DNA of 6,771 nucleotides from JBAQMG01 sp049302575 (GTDB lineage Bacteria > Bacillota > Desulfitobacteriia > Desulfitobacteriales > Desulfitobacteriaceae), in assembly GCA_049302575.1 (NCBI GenBank), contig JBAQMG010000097.1, forward strand, positions 1 through 6,771, read 5' to 3'. Within the stretch, counting starts at the first letter, position 1; every line of letters begins with the position of its first letter. This document shows positions 1 through 5,686 of this stretch, piece after piece. The position numbers and the translations under genes were made by a program. The notes under the pieces were generated by a model, which was not told the origin of the DNA, ran no database searches, and saw only the letters and a program-made list of their open reading frames with translations.

Positions 1-170
1 GGAAGCATCCAGTCTAAGAGTACTAGATTCGGTTTTTCACGTTCAATTAAAATCATTCCATCCACACCATTGATGGCTGTAAGCACACGGAAGCCTTCTC
101 TCGAAAGGTAATCCCGCACTAAAGTTAAAATTTCCGGTTCATCGTCAACCAAAACAATTTTCGTTTCCAT
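1..170 (-). CDS. Response regulator, receiver domain N-terminus (partial, OmpR/PhoB-like)
   Basis: The first 56 residues of a two-component response regulator; the gene runs off the left edge. The translation starts METKIVLVDDEPEIL. It shows the acidic pair D9-D10 and the phospho-acceptor D53 in the strand VLLDWMLP, which is the usual receiver-domain pattern. The D-x-M-L-P form is typical of OmpR/PhoB-type regulators, but the DNA-binding domain is outside the window, so the subfamily is an inference. By family, it would be phosphorylated by a sensor histidine kinase and then bind promoter DNA in the cytoplasm; a kinase gene might follow further left. The ATG at 168-170 is preceded by AGAGGT about 6 bases away. 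It is separated by more than 430 bases from the next gene on the same strand, so it probably has its own promoter. Confidence 0.9.
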   Translation of the reverse strand, partial: METKIVLVDDEPEILTLVRDYLSREGFRVLTAINGVDGMILIEREKPNLVLLDWML

Positions 171-213
171 AAATCTACCTCTTATTTCTACACATTTGAT
201 TATTACGCAAAAA

Positions 214-242
214 TGTATATGTTATCGTTTATCGTGAACCAA
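214..242 (-). promoter_or_regulatory. Putative sigma-A promoter of the response regulator gene
   Basis: On the minus strand TTGGTT (237-242) and TATACA (214-219) are separated by 17 bases. The -35 is weak and the -10 fair. The position, about 45 bases upstream of the start codon at 170, suits the response regulator gene. The surrounding DNA is AT-rich, so chance matches are likely. Confidence 0.35.
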
Positions 243-352
243 CATTTTTTTATTCTTTAAGTATACCTCTTTATTTTTAGAACTATTTCGGGAAGTCTAT
301 AAGATTTTATGAAGTTTATGTGCTCTGAATATTTTTTGGGAGAATTTGTATG

Positions 353-395
353 AAAAAACTCTCACTCAAGAAAAATCTTCTTCAAAGTGAGAGTT
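353..395 (-). terminator. Intrinsic (Rho-independent) terminator reading leftwards
   Basis: A perfect 10-bp stem (357-366 with 386-395, AACTCTCACT / AGTGAGAGTT) closes a 19-base loop that can itself fold through AAGA/TCTT. On the minus strand the stem is followed at once by a T run (six T including the stem end). The T run is only on this side, so it ends leftward transcription. That transcript could come from the GerMN gene or from the candidate small RNA just upstream. It also insulates the response regulator from upstream transcription. Confidence 0.85.
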
Positions 396-489
396 CAATA
401 TGCATACTAGGCAGCCCTTTCACAGTGCTGACTGGTTATAGGATCTTTACGCAGTCCATGAGGTAATGGTCCCTCCTCGATGAAGTCTC
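353..489 (-). ncRNA. Candidate small structured RNA upstream of the terminator
   Basis: This stretch has no credible protein-coding frame and is richer in GC than the DNA around it. It begins just after a perfect TATAAT on the minus strand (496-501) and ends at the strong intrinsic terminator. Local pairings seen on the minus strand include GACTG/CAGTC, CCAT/ATGG and CAGC/GCTG. There is no convincing -35 box at the usual spacing from the TATAAT. I do not recognise the RNA family. It could equally be the long 3' untranslated part of the GerMN transcript, so the call is tentative. Confidence 0.3.
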
Positions 490-603
490 CAGCTTATTAT
501 ATAAAACAGATAGGTAAGTAGTATTCTTCGACTAAAGTATAGAAAAAACCTTTTAAATCTACGATGTAATCTAAATTTTCTATTTACTAAGTTTATCAGA
601 TAC

Positions 604-1350
604 TTAAGTTGAACTCGGCGGAAAGGCAAATAGATTAATTGTACTAGGAGAATCGGTAAGTGATCTTCCCTTTGCCGAATTATTTCCAAGTGTACCTTGG
701 AGTGTCGAACTCGGTGTTGTTAAGACCGGTTTAACTTCTGCTGTGCCCTTGATCAAACTTGGTTTACTAGTAAGGTGAGTGGTATCGATGTTTCCAAGCT
801 TGTTCAACATTTTACCTTCAATGAGTATACGTACTTCTCTGATTGAAGAGAACTGCGTTAAGGTGTTTACCAGACCATAAATTTCAATTTCCGAAGTAAT
901 TTTTTGATAAGGTTTAATAAATTCTTTGTTTAGGTCGACAGTAGCTACTCCATCCTTAATCGCAATATCTAACAAGGCTGTCGTAGGGGAAACAAGCGGT
1001 TGAATAGGGGTGTTTTTACCAAGTGGACCTTTAAGCCATTGGTTTACTGTTTCCCTTGCCAAGCTTAGCGTTTTAGGCAAAGTTCTTTCTTCTTTGATTA
1101 AGTACTTCCCGCTGGAATCTGCAAAATATAAGGAAACGGTTTTCCCCTCTGCCGTATTGACTAAAGCCGGCACATTTGCGGCTTCTCCCCCAATCCAACT
1201 TCCTAAGCTATCCTGCGAATTACTTTTTTGCAATAAAGTTTCCAAGGTTCCACAACCGGTCGTCCAAAAAACACTTAATAAAACGACCACACCGATAAAT
1301 ATGACTCTCTTCATCAAAATGAATGCTCTTCTACTTCCAAAATTGCGCAC
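604..1350 (-). CDS. GerMN-domain sporulation/germination lipoprotein
   Basis: A 248-residue predicted lipoprotein with one GerMN domain, the fold named after Bacillus GerM, which is needed for sporulation and germination. A basic n-region and a hydrophobic stretch (about residues 17-29) lead to T-T-G-C with C33 as the probable lipidated cysteine. The GerMN domain spans about residues 69-190, with the typical pattern LYFAD...LARETVNQWLKGP...DGVATVDLNKEF...EIEIYGLVNTLTQF..REVRILIEG. A Ser/Thr/Pro-rich tail of about 50 residues follows. Bacillus GerM has two GerMN copies; this protein has one. I chose the GTG at 1350 because AAGGAG (1360-1365) lies 9 bases upstream of it; the TTG at 1359 directly abuts that site, and the ATG at 1314 has a weaker site. 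It stands alone on its strand and is divergent from the LytTR regulator. By family it acts at the outer face of a membrane in the developing spore. The tail is unlike other GerMN proteins I know. Confidence 0.85.
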   Translation of the reverse strand: MRNFGSRRAFILMKRVIFIGVVVLLSVFWTTGCGTLETLLQKSNSQDSLGSWIGGEAANVPALVNTAEGKTVSLYFADSSGKYLIKEERTLPKTLSLARETVNQWLKGPLGKNTPIQPLVSPTTALLDIAIKDGVATVDLNKEFIKPYQKITSEIEIYGLVNTLTQFSSIREVRILIEGKMLNKLGNIDTTHLTSKPSLIKGTAEVKPVLTTPSSTLQGTLGNNSAKGRSLTDSPSTINLFAFPPSST

Positions 1351-1359
1351 CCTTTTCAA

Positions 1360-1365
1360 CTCCTT
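1360..1365 (-). promoter_or_regulatory. Ribosome binding site that decides the GTG start of the GerMN gene
   Basis: AAGGAG on the minus strand has 9 bases to the GTG at 1350 and none to the longer TTG start at 1359. The shorter frame is therefore preferred. Confidence 0.65.
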
Positions 1366-1393
1366 ACTTTAATCTATCCAACTCTTCACTTTA

Positions 1394-1420
1394 TAGGTAT
1401 GCTTTGTCCAATTAAATAGT
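1394..1420 (-). promoter_or_regulatory. Possible sigma-E-like promoter of the GerMN gene
   Basis: On the minus strand CATACCTA (1394-1401) resembles the sigma-E -10 box (CATACA-n-T), and CTATTT (1414-1419) resembles its ATATT-type -35, about 13 bases apart. gerM is a sigma-E gene in Bacillus subtilis, which is why I looked for it. The match is imperfect in the second half of the -10, so this is suggestive only. Confidence 0.3.
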
Positions 1421-1475
1421 ACAAGAAGTCTAGAACAAAAAACTTGATTTTGAAGTTTTTTTGCAAACATGAATT

Positions 1476-1504
1476 TTTATTCTGATTTATCAAAATAATA
1501 TAAT
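1476..1504 (+). promoter_or_regulatory. Putative sigma-A promoter of the LytTR regulator gene
   Basis: A perfect TATAAT (1499-1504) has TTTATT (1476-1481) 17 bases upstream. This would give a leader of about 80 bases before the GTG at 1591. The -35 is poor and the region is very AT-rich. Confidence 0.35.
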
Positions 1505-1590
1505 TAAATAAAAAGGACATTTATCTAGTTTCAACGAATAATGAAAGAGCACTAACTTTCTGGTGAACAGCATGAAATGAGGGATAATGT

Positions 1591-2361
1591 GTGAAACTCC
1601 GTGCCTTATTGGTAGATGATGAATCTCCGGCCCGCAAAGAACTTCGCTATTTACTTCAACCTTTCGATGATGTTCAAGTTGTTGGCGAAGCTGCCAACGC
1701 TTTAGAAGCAATGGAACTCATTAATAATCTAGACTATTCCGTAATTTTCTTAGACATAGATATGCCAGGTATAAACGGTATAGACTTAGCCACGCAGTTA
1801 CGGGAAAAAACTAATCCCCCAGCCATCATCTTTACAACCGCTCACGAAGAATATGCCTTTGCTGCCTTTGCTGTAAATGCTTTAGATTATCTTCTTAAAC
1901 CTATTCACACTAAACGACTCGAAGAGGCGATCATTAAAGTGCGTCAATTGAAAGGTAATCTAACAACAGACAAGATTAATCCGCAGCCCCCAGCAAAAAG
2001 TGAAGCAATAGTACCTCCACCAAAACCCTTAGATGTTGTTCCAGTAGAACAGAGGGGTAAAACCCTCCTCTTACGTCAAGATGAAATCATTTTCATCTAT
2101 ACCGATAAAGATAACGTCTACGTTAAAACCCAGAACGACTCTTATCTAACCCGTTTTACTCTACGCGACTTGGAATCACGTTTAAATCCTAAGCTCTTTT
2201 TCCGCTCTCACCGCTGTTATTTAGTTAATATTCAACGTATGCGGGAACTTATCCCTTATTTCAATGGAACTTATACCGTTGTCGTGGATGACCATGAACG
2301 TAGTGAAGTCCCAGTAAGTCGCACTCAGTCTCGCAAGCTCAAAGAAATCCTGGGCTTATGA
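1591..2361 (+). CDS. LytTR-family response regulator (LytR/AlgR type)
   Basis: A 256-residue cytoplasmic two-component regulator. The receiver domain covers about residues 4-118, with acidic pair D9-D10, phospho-acceptor D55 (IFLDIDMPG), T83 and K103 in LLKPI. A Pro/Lys-rich linker (about 122-153) leads to a LytTR DNA-binding domain (about 155-256), recognised by FIYTDKDNVYVKT, LRDLESRL, FFRSHRCYLVNI and the C-terminal VPVSRTQSRKLKEIL. The length matches full LytT/LytR proteins. By family it binds direct-repeat sites and controls functions such as murein hydrolase control, pyruvate transport or carbon-starvation responses; the target here is unknown. The GTG start has GAGGG (1579-1583) 7 bases upstream. 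No histidine kinase is adjacent on either side, so it is an orphan within this window. Its stop lies four bases from the end of convergent spoIIR. Confidence 0.95.
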   Translation: MKLRALLVDDESPARKELRYLLQPFDDVQVVGEAANALEAMELINNLDYSVIFLDIDMPGINGIDLATQLREKTNPPAIIFTTAHEEYAFAAFAVNALDYLLKPIHTKRLEEAIIKVRQLKGNLTTDKINPQPPAKSEAIVPPPKPLDVVPVEQRGKTLLLRQDEIIFIYTDKDNVYVKTQNDSYLTRFTLRDLESRLNPKLFFRSHRCYLVNIQRMRELIPYFNGTYTVVVDDHERSEVPVSRTQSRKLKEILGL

Positions 2362-2365
2362 TAAA

Positions 2366-3142
2366 TTATGCACTATGAATTAATTCTAACGCCTTCTCCC
2401 AAAACCAAAACCTAATTACCTTCAGTTCATTACCGCCTTTCACTTTAAAAACTTTGGCACTTTTTTGTAGGGGAATTGCTGGTTTTCCATCGACAGGGAT
2501 AGCCGTTGAATGCTCAATATTCACAAAACAAAGCGGTGGAAAAAGCACACACCACCAATTAGCTCCCTCTGCCTTACCAATCAGGATTCGCACAGCTTCA
2601 TACTCTCCAGCTGGTAAAACTATAGAACCATAGGATTTCGTAGGAAATTGGAATCGACCATAATCACTTCCAATTTGCTCATTCTTGCCCAGGTCACGCA
2701 CAGTTGAACGCGCTATGTTCTCCATCTCCGGTAGGAGACCTTGAAGAAGCAACCTAGATTCCTCCAAAGACTGGGACTTAGCTAACGCAGGGGAAACCTG
2801 AACTAAGATAGCATCTCTGACTGCACGTTTTAGCGCCTGATCTGCTTCACTATCAGAATTTCCCACAACATGGAAACGAATTAATTTATTGGCTATATCA
2901 GCTGAACGCCAAAATTCATCTGCTCCATTTTCCGTTGGTTGATTTATTGCTGTCGCTTCCGCTACATCTCCTTTACCCGCCCCTCCAACTAAAGCTGCCT
3001 GCGCAAGAAATATTAGGATCATCAGAACTATTCCATAAGCCAAACCTTTAGATTTGGCTTGATCTATACTCCTGCCCCCTTTGCAGTTAATTTTAGCCTC
3101 ACTCGAAGTTAATAACTTGACTTCTAATACTCCGACCTTCAT
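2366..3142 (-). CDS. spoIIR: Stage II sporulation protein R (SpoIIR)
   Basis: SpoIIR is made in the forespore under sigma-F and secreted into the intermembrane space. There it activates the membrane protease SpoIIGA to process pro-sigma-E in the mother cell. The 258-residue product has a basic N-terminus, a hydrophobic signal/anchor segment (about residues 34-54), then the family blocks LIRFHVVGNSDSEADQ (about 87-102), YGRFQFPTKSYG (about 161-172) and LPAGEYEAVRILIGKAEGANWWCVLFPPLCF (about 176-206). I chose the ATG at 3142. Its ribosome site (AAGTGGG) is weak, and the frame stays open to a TTG at 3208, so the start is uncertain. Either form has an unusually long stretch of about 30-55 residues before the hydrophobic segment; Bacillus SpoIIR is about 224 residues in total. 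It is convergent with the LytTR gene, and its last codons and stop lie inside a repeated AT-rich motif. Confidence 0.93.
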   Translation of the reverse strand: MKVGVLEVKLLTSSEAKINCKGGRSIDQAKSKGLAYGIVLMILIFLAQAALVGGAGKGDVAEATAINQPTENGADEFWRSADIANKLIRFHVVGNSDSEADQALKRAVRDAILVQVSPALAKSQSLEESRLLLQGLLPEMENIARSTVRDLGKNEQIGSDYGRFQFPTKSYGSIVLPAGEYEAVRILIGKAEGANWWCVLFPPLCFVNIEHSTAIPVDGKPAIPLQKSAKVFKVKGGNELKVIRFWFWEKALELIHSA

Positions 3143-3280
3143 ATTCAACCCACTTTCTTCCAAAGACAACCTTCTACAATAAGTCTGCCCCCGAAGAAAG
3201 ACCCTCAAACCTAGATACTAGCCTATTTGTGAATAAAGGCATCAATAATAAATCCCCCAATCCTGTATAAACCCTAAAAA

Positions 3281-3316
3281 TATCCCATAACTATGAGTAG
3301 ACATAGTTATGGGATA
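3281..3316. repeat. Perfect 15-bp inverted repeat between spoIIR and the ZIP gene
   Basis: TATCCCATAACTATG (3281-3295) and its exact complement (3302-3316) flank a 6-base spacer. It lies 34 bases upstream of the transporter start codon and is followed on the plus strand by a T-rich stretch. It is preceded by five A, so it also has a short T run on the minus strand. It could be an operator for a dimeric regulator, a leader hairpin or attenuator, or a terminator. It does not match the Zur, Fur or MntR boxes I know. Confidence 0.7.
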
Positions 3317-3336
3317 CTTTTGTTTTGTGGCACATT

Positions 3337-3342
3337 AAGGAG
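3337..3342 (+). promoter_or_regulatory. Ribosome binding site that decides the ZIP gene start
   Basis: AAGGAG lies exactly 7 bases before the ATG at 3350. This sets the start downstream of the inverted repeat and leaves the repeat in the untranslated leader. Confidence 0.8.
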
Positions 3343-3349
3343 TTGGAAT

Positions 3350-4093
3350 ATGGAAGACCTTTGGGAAGTGCTCCAAATAAGTATGCTAGCAGGATTAGCT
3401 ACTACAGCGGGTAGTCTCCTAGTCCTCCTGTTCGGCCAACCAGGGGAACGCCTGCTAGCTTCACTTCTCGCAGGAGCTGGTGGAGTTATGCTAGCGGTGG
3501 TTTCCCTAGATTTATTACCTTTGGCTTGGAAAATCGGACCCCCACCCCAAGTTATTATGGGTTTGTTGTTAGGACTTTTATTTATGCAGTTGGCCGACAA
3601 ACTATTAAACCCTCCGAATAATTCCCTTCCCCTTACTCGGCGCCAACGTTTAAAACGTCTTGGACTCTTAGTCGCCTCCGGAATAGCCTTGCATGATCTT
3701 CCAGAAGGAATGGCTATTGCTCTCGGACAAGGAGCTTCCGAAAATCTAGGTGTTGTGATAGCCCTAGCCATTACTTTACATAATCTCCCCGAAGGTATGG
3801 CCACAACAACACCCTTAAGGATGGCCAAGATCCGCACTTGGAAAATCCTTTTACTCAACTTAGGGATCGCCTTTTTTACTCCTCTCGGTGCCCTATTAGG
3901 GATCTTTGCCCTCGACACCACGCGTAACTCCATAGCGTTTTTTTTAGCCCTTGCTGCTGGTGCCATGGCCTTCCTCGTCTTTGCTGAACTTTGGCCACTT
4001 TCCCGAGAACGCCATCCCCGTTATGCCCTTTTAGGGGCGACCCTCGGCTTCGTACTTTTTTCCTTACTCACTTATTTAATGCATAATTCATAA
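3350..4093 (+). CDS. ZIP-family divalent metal transporter
   Basis: A 247-residue integral membrane protein of the ZIP (ZRT/IRT-like; GufA/ZupT-type) family, which brings zinc and other divalent metals into the cytoplasm. About eight hydrophobic segments are visible. The two metal-binding signature helices are HDLPEG (residues 115-120) and HNLPEG (144-149). The first has Asp where many family members have Asn. A further acidic residue, E213 in FAELWP, sits in a later helix. A basic loop (TRRQRLKRL, about 96-104) precedes the first signature helix. The ATG at 3350 has a consensus AAGGAG 7 bases upstream. A longer in-frame start at 3293 would translate through the inverted repeat and has no good ribosome site, so I reject it. 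The gene is monocistronic, divergent from spoIIR and convergent with the SGNH gene. The metal specificity cannot be read from the sequence. Confidence 0.93.
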   Translation: MEDLWEVLQISMLAGLATTAGSLLVLLFGQPGERLLASLLAGAGGVMLAVVSLDLLPLAWKIGPPPQVIMGLLLGLLFMQLADKLLNPPNNSLPLTRRQRLKRLGLLVASGIALHDLPEGMAIALGQGASENLGVVIALAITLHNLPEGMATTTPLRMAKIRTWKILLLNLGIAFFTPLGALLGIFALDTTRNSIAFFLALAAGAMAFLVFAELWPLSRERHPRYALLGATLGFVLFSLLTYLMHNS

Positions 4094-4149
4094 TTAGGAA
4101 TTGTGCATTATTCCCGCTATTATGAATTATGAATTGGATATTATGCATT
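4078..4149. repeat. AT-rich inverted-repeat cluster between convergent genes
   Basis: The outer arms AATGCATAA (4078-4086) and TTATGCATT (4141-4149) are exact complements. Inside, AATTCATAAT (4085-4094) is complementary to copies in 4119-4135, where ATTATGAATT occurs twice in overlap. A further copy, AATTGTGCATTATT, lies at 4099-4112. The element carries the ZIP stop codon and overlaps the stop of the SGNH gene. It may work as a weak two-way terminator or be a relic of a small palindromic repeat. Related copies occur at 2364-2381 and 6580-6593. Confidence 0.6.
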
Positions 4150-4867
4150 ATTTAAGCACTCTCGCAGCATACTCCCCCATGGCCTGATAACCCTTAGTAT
4201 TAGGATATTTGCCGTCGGAAGATAAACCCTTCAAGTATTTGCTATTAGCATCAAACAAAATTTCATTAAAATCAAGGACCGTGATATGTTCGGTTTGAGC
4301 ATAGCTTATTTCCCACTCCCGAAAATTCACAATTCCTTGTTGGAATCCTGGGTACCACACCGGCATGACCAAAATCGGCATAATATGATTCGATTTTGCC
4401 TTTTCAACCAATGTTTGAATATAACCCTGGTAGTCTTTAAGGCTTACATTTTGGATAGCATCACCAGTCCCTGCAAAGATAATAACTCGTCCTGGTTTTT
4501 CAGCTAGAACATCCTGATCAAAACGTGCTAACAAGTCCTTACCCGTTTGACGAGACTTCCCTTTATTGATAACTTCTACCTGTAATCCATCAGCCAAGGT
4601 CTTCGTCCAAGAACGATCTACGCCCAAAGGGTATCCCAAAGTAAAAGAATCCCCCAAAGCGACTATCTTGGAATTAGTTTGTACAGTAGTTTGGTTAGAA
4701 GCGGCATCAGCACCCGTATTCTCAGTAATTTTACTAGTGGTGAGCCCCGTGGTATCTTTTCCAGCATCACCCCAAATCGACGCCTTGAAAACCCCACTAA
4801 TTAAAATGAGCACTGCGATCAATCCTGCCGTTTGAATCAACCGCAATTGTATCCCATAAGTACGCAT
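4148..4867 (-). CDS. Membrane-anchored SGNH/GDSL-like protein with altered catalytic blocks
   Basis: A 239-residue protein with an N-terminal membrane segment (about residues 10-29), a Thr/Ser/Asn-rich linker (about 37-65) and an SGNH-hydrolase-like domain (about 66-239). Block I is intact as ALGDSFTLG, with the nucleophile S74. Block II is NKGKSRQTG, with G103. Block III reads FAGTGDA where the family has G-x-N-D, so the oxyanion Asn is replaced by G135. Block V reads SSDGKYPNTKGYQAM: D218 is kept, but the usual catalytic His of DGxHPN is Y221. The fold call is firm; esterase or lipase activity is doubtful, and it may be a pseudoenzyme or bind carbohydrate or peptidoglycan outside the cell. 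The ATG has GGAGGAG 5 bases upstream. It is a single gene, convergent with the ZIP transporter and divergent from the YlbF cluster. Confidence 0.85.
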   Translation of the reverse strand: MRTYGIQLRLIQTAGLIAVLILISGVFKASIWGDAGKDTTGLTTSKITENTGADAASNQTTVQTNSKIVALGDSFTLGYPLGVDRSWTKTLADGLQVEVINKGKSRQTGKDLLARFDQDVLAEKPGRVIIFAGTGDAIQNVSLKDYQGYIQTLVEKAKSNHIMPILVMPVWYPGFQQGIVNFREWEISYAQTEHITVLDFNEILFDANSKYLKGLSSDGKYPNTKGYQAMGEYAARVLK

Positions 4868-4985
4868 CCATTCTCCTCCAACTATACTCTCTTTTGTTCT
4901 AGTTTACTCTTAAAGCATTCTACATAATTCATTAATTCCCTTCTGCTTATTGTAGTTTTAATCCTATATTTTATCCCCTTGTTTC

Positions 4986-5013
4986 ACCTGAATAAAGCCA
5001 TTAGCATACGCTA
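4986..5013 (+). promoter_or_regulatory. Candidate sigma-K-type promoter of the YlbF cluster
   Basis: AC (4986-4987), a 17-base spacer and CATACGCTA (5005-5013) fit the published Bacillus sigma-K pattern AC-N17-CATA-NNN-TA exactly. Transcription would start near 5020, just before the AAGGGGG ribosome site (5026-5032) of the first gene. I saw no better sigma-A promoter here. The motif is short, and I compared this region with several sigma-factor patterns, so chance is not excluded. Confidence 0.4.
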
Positions 5014-5039
5014 GTATAGGAAATTAAGGGGGTGCCCAA

Positions 5040-5537
5040 ATGAGTTATCTTGACAAAGCCCGGGAATTGGGGGAATCACTCGCGCAGATTCCGGAAATTA
5101 AGGATTTAAAGGCTGCCGAAGCTGCGATTGCCACCGATCCCCAAAGTAGCGGAGATTTTGCTCAGTACCAAGAAAAAGAACGTCAATTAGTCGCAGCCCA
5201 AATGCTTAGCAAAGTTGTCCCAGAAAAAGATGCCTTAGCCCTTATAGATCTTAAAATCCGTCTTATGAATAAATATCCTTTGGTTAAAGCTTACTTTGTT
5301 CAACAACAAAAATATGAAAAAGTAATGGCGATGGTGAACTTAACTTTAACTACGACAATCCATGGAATGCCCAGCGCAGATCAACTCCCTCTGCCCGAAG
5401 AAGTAAAAAATCTGGCCCAACAAATCCTTAACAAGATCAGTGGCGAAAAATCAATGCCGACGATGGAGATCCCAGCAGACTTTAAACTCCCTCAAGGGCT
5501 CAAACTTCCCCACAACTTTAAGGTACCTGGTCAATGA
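5040..5537 (+). CDS. YlbF/YmcA-family protein
   Basis: A 165-residue soluble, mainly helical protein. Residues about 4-108 fit the YlbF/YmcA (Com_YlbF) family: an N-terminal helix (YLDKARELGESLAQIPEIKDLKAAEAAI), a central charged helix, and the closing helix with YFVQQQKYEKVMAMVNLTL. In Bacillus subtilis YlbF works with YmcA and YaaT in a complex that affects RNase Y and is needed for competence, biofilm and sporulation. Which paralogue this is cannot be settled. A C-terminal extension (about 110-165) is Pro-rich with a repeated hydrophobic-Pro pattern (FKLPQGLKLPHNFKVPGQ) not in the core family. The ATG is preceded by AAGGGGGTG at good spacing. It is the first gene of a four-gene cluster, and its TGA overlaps the next ATG. 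Its stable co-occurrence with small membrane proteins would suggest recruitment to a membrane, but that is inference. Confidence 0.85.
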   Translation: MSYLDKARELGESLAQIPEIKDLKAAEAAIATDPQSSGDFAQYQEKERQLVAAQMLSKVVPEKDALALIDLKIRLMNKYPLVKAYFVQQQKYEKVMAMVNLTLTTTIHGMPSADQLPLPEEVKNLAQQILNKISGEKSMPTMEIPADFKLPQGLKLPHNFKVPGQ

Positions 5538-5659
5538 AGCCCAATGGTTTTCATGGCCCACTGTTTATTAATGACGTTACACACCCAGTAACCTTTCTGG
5601 CTTTGTTCTTAGTCCTTATTATTGGGGGATGGTTAGTTATCCAAACCTGGTTTTGCTGA
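5534..5659 (+). CDS. Small single-pass membrane protein, 41 residues, coupled to the ylbF-like gene
   Basis: The ATG overlaps the upstream TGA as ATGA, the classic layout for translational coupling. The product begins MKPNGFHGPLFINDVTHP, followed by one strong hydrophobic helix (about residues 19-37, TFLALFLVLIIGGWLVIQT), and ends WFC. No separate strong ribosome site is needed for re-initiation. The next gene starts 27 bases after its stop. I do not recognise it. The clean membrane segment and the exact overlap argue for a real gene, but it is short and could be chance. Confidence 0.6.
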   Translation: MKPNGFHGPLFINDVTHPVTFLALFLVLIIGGWLVIQTWFC

Positions 5660-5673
5660 ATATCAAAAGAGGG

Positions 5674-5680
5674 AGGAGGT
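5674..5680 (+). promoter_or_regulatory. Ribosome binding site that decides a TTG start
   Basis: A full AGGAGGT lies 6 bases upstream of TTG at 5687 in an open frame of 200 codons. No ATG in that frame has a comparable site. Confidence 0.75.
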
Positions 5681-5686
5681 GGCGGC

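Noticed and set aside
447..689. 80-codon minus-strand frame overlapping the end of the GerMN gene
   Set aside because: Very rich in Arg, Leu and Phe, no good ribosome site, overlaps a firm gene in another frame and runs into the candidate RNA and its promoter.
1010..1372. 120-codon plus-strand frame opposite the GerMN gene
   Set aside because: Antisense shadow of a clear lipoprotein gene, with no domain.
1433..1460. AAAAACTT...AAGTTTTT hairpin followed by T as a terminator
   Set aside because: The stem is almost all A-T and lies between divergent genes where no transcript needs to end; likely chance in AT-rich DNA.
3037..3060. 8-bp inverted repeat AAGCCAAA/TTTGGCTT inside spoIIR
   Set aside because: Lies within well-defined coding sequence and is short; it might slow translation near the signal segment, but there is no evidence for that.
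3307..3966. 219-codon minus-strand frame opposite the ZIP gene
   Set aside because: Arg/Lys/Pro-rich composition typical of the complement of a membrane-protein gene; the ZIP frame has clear family motifs.
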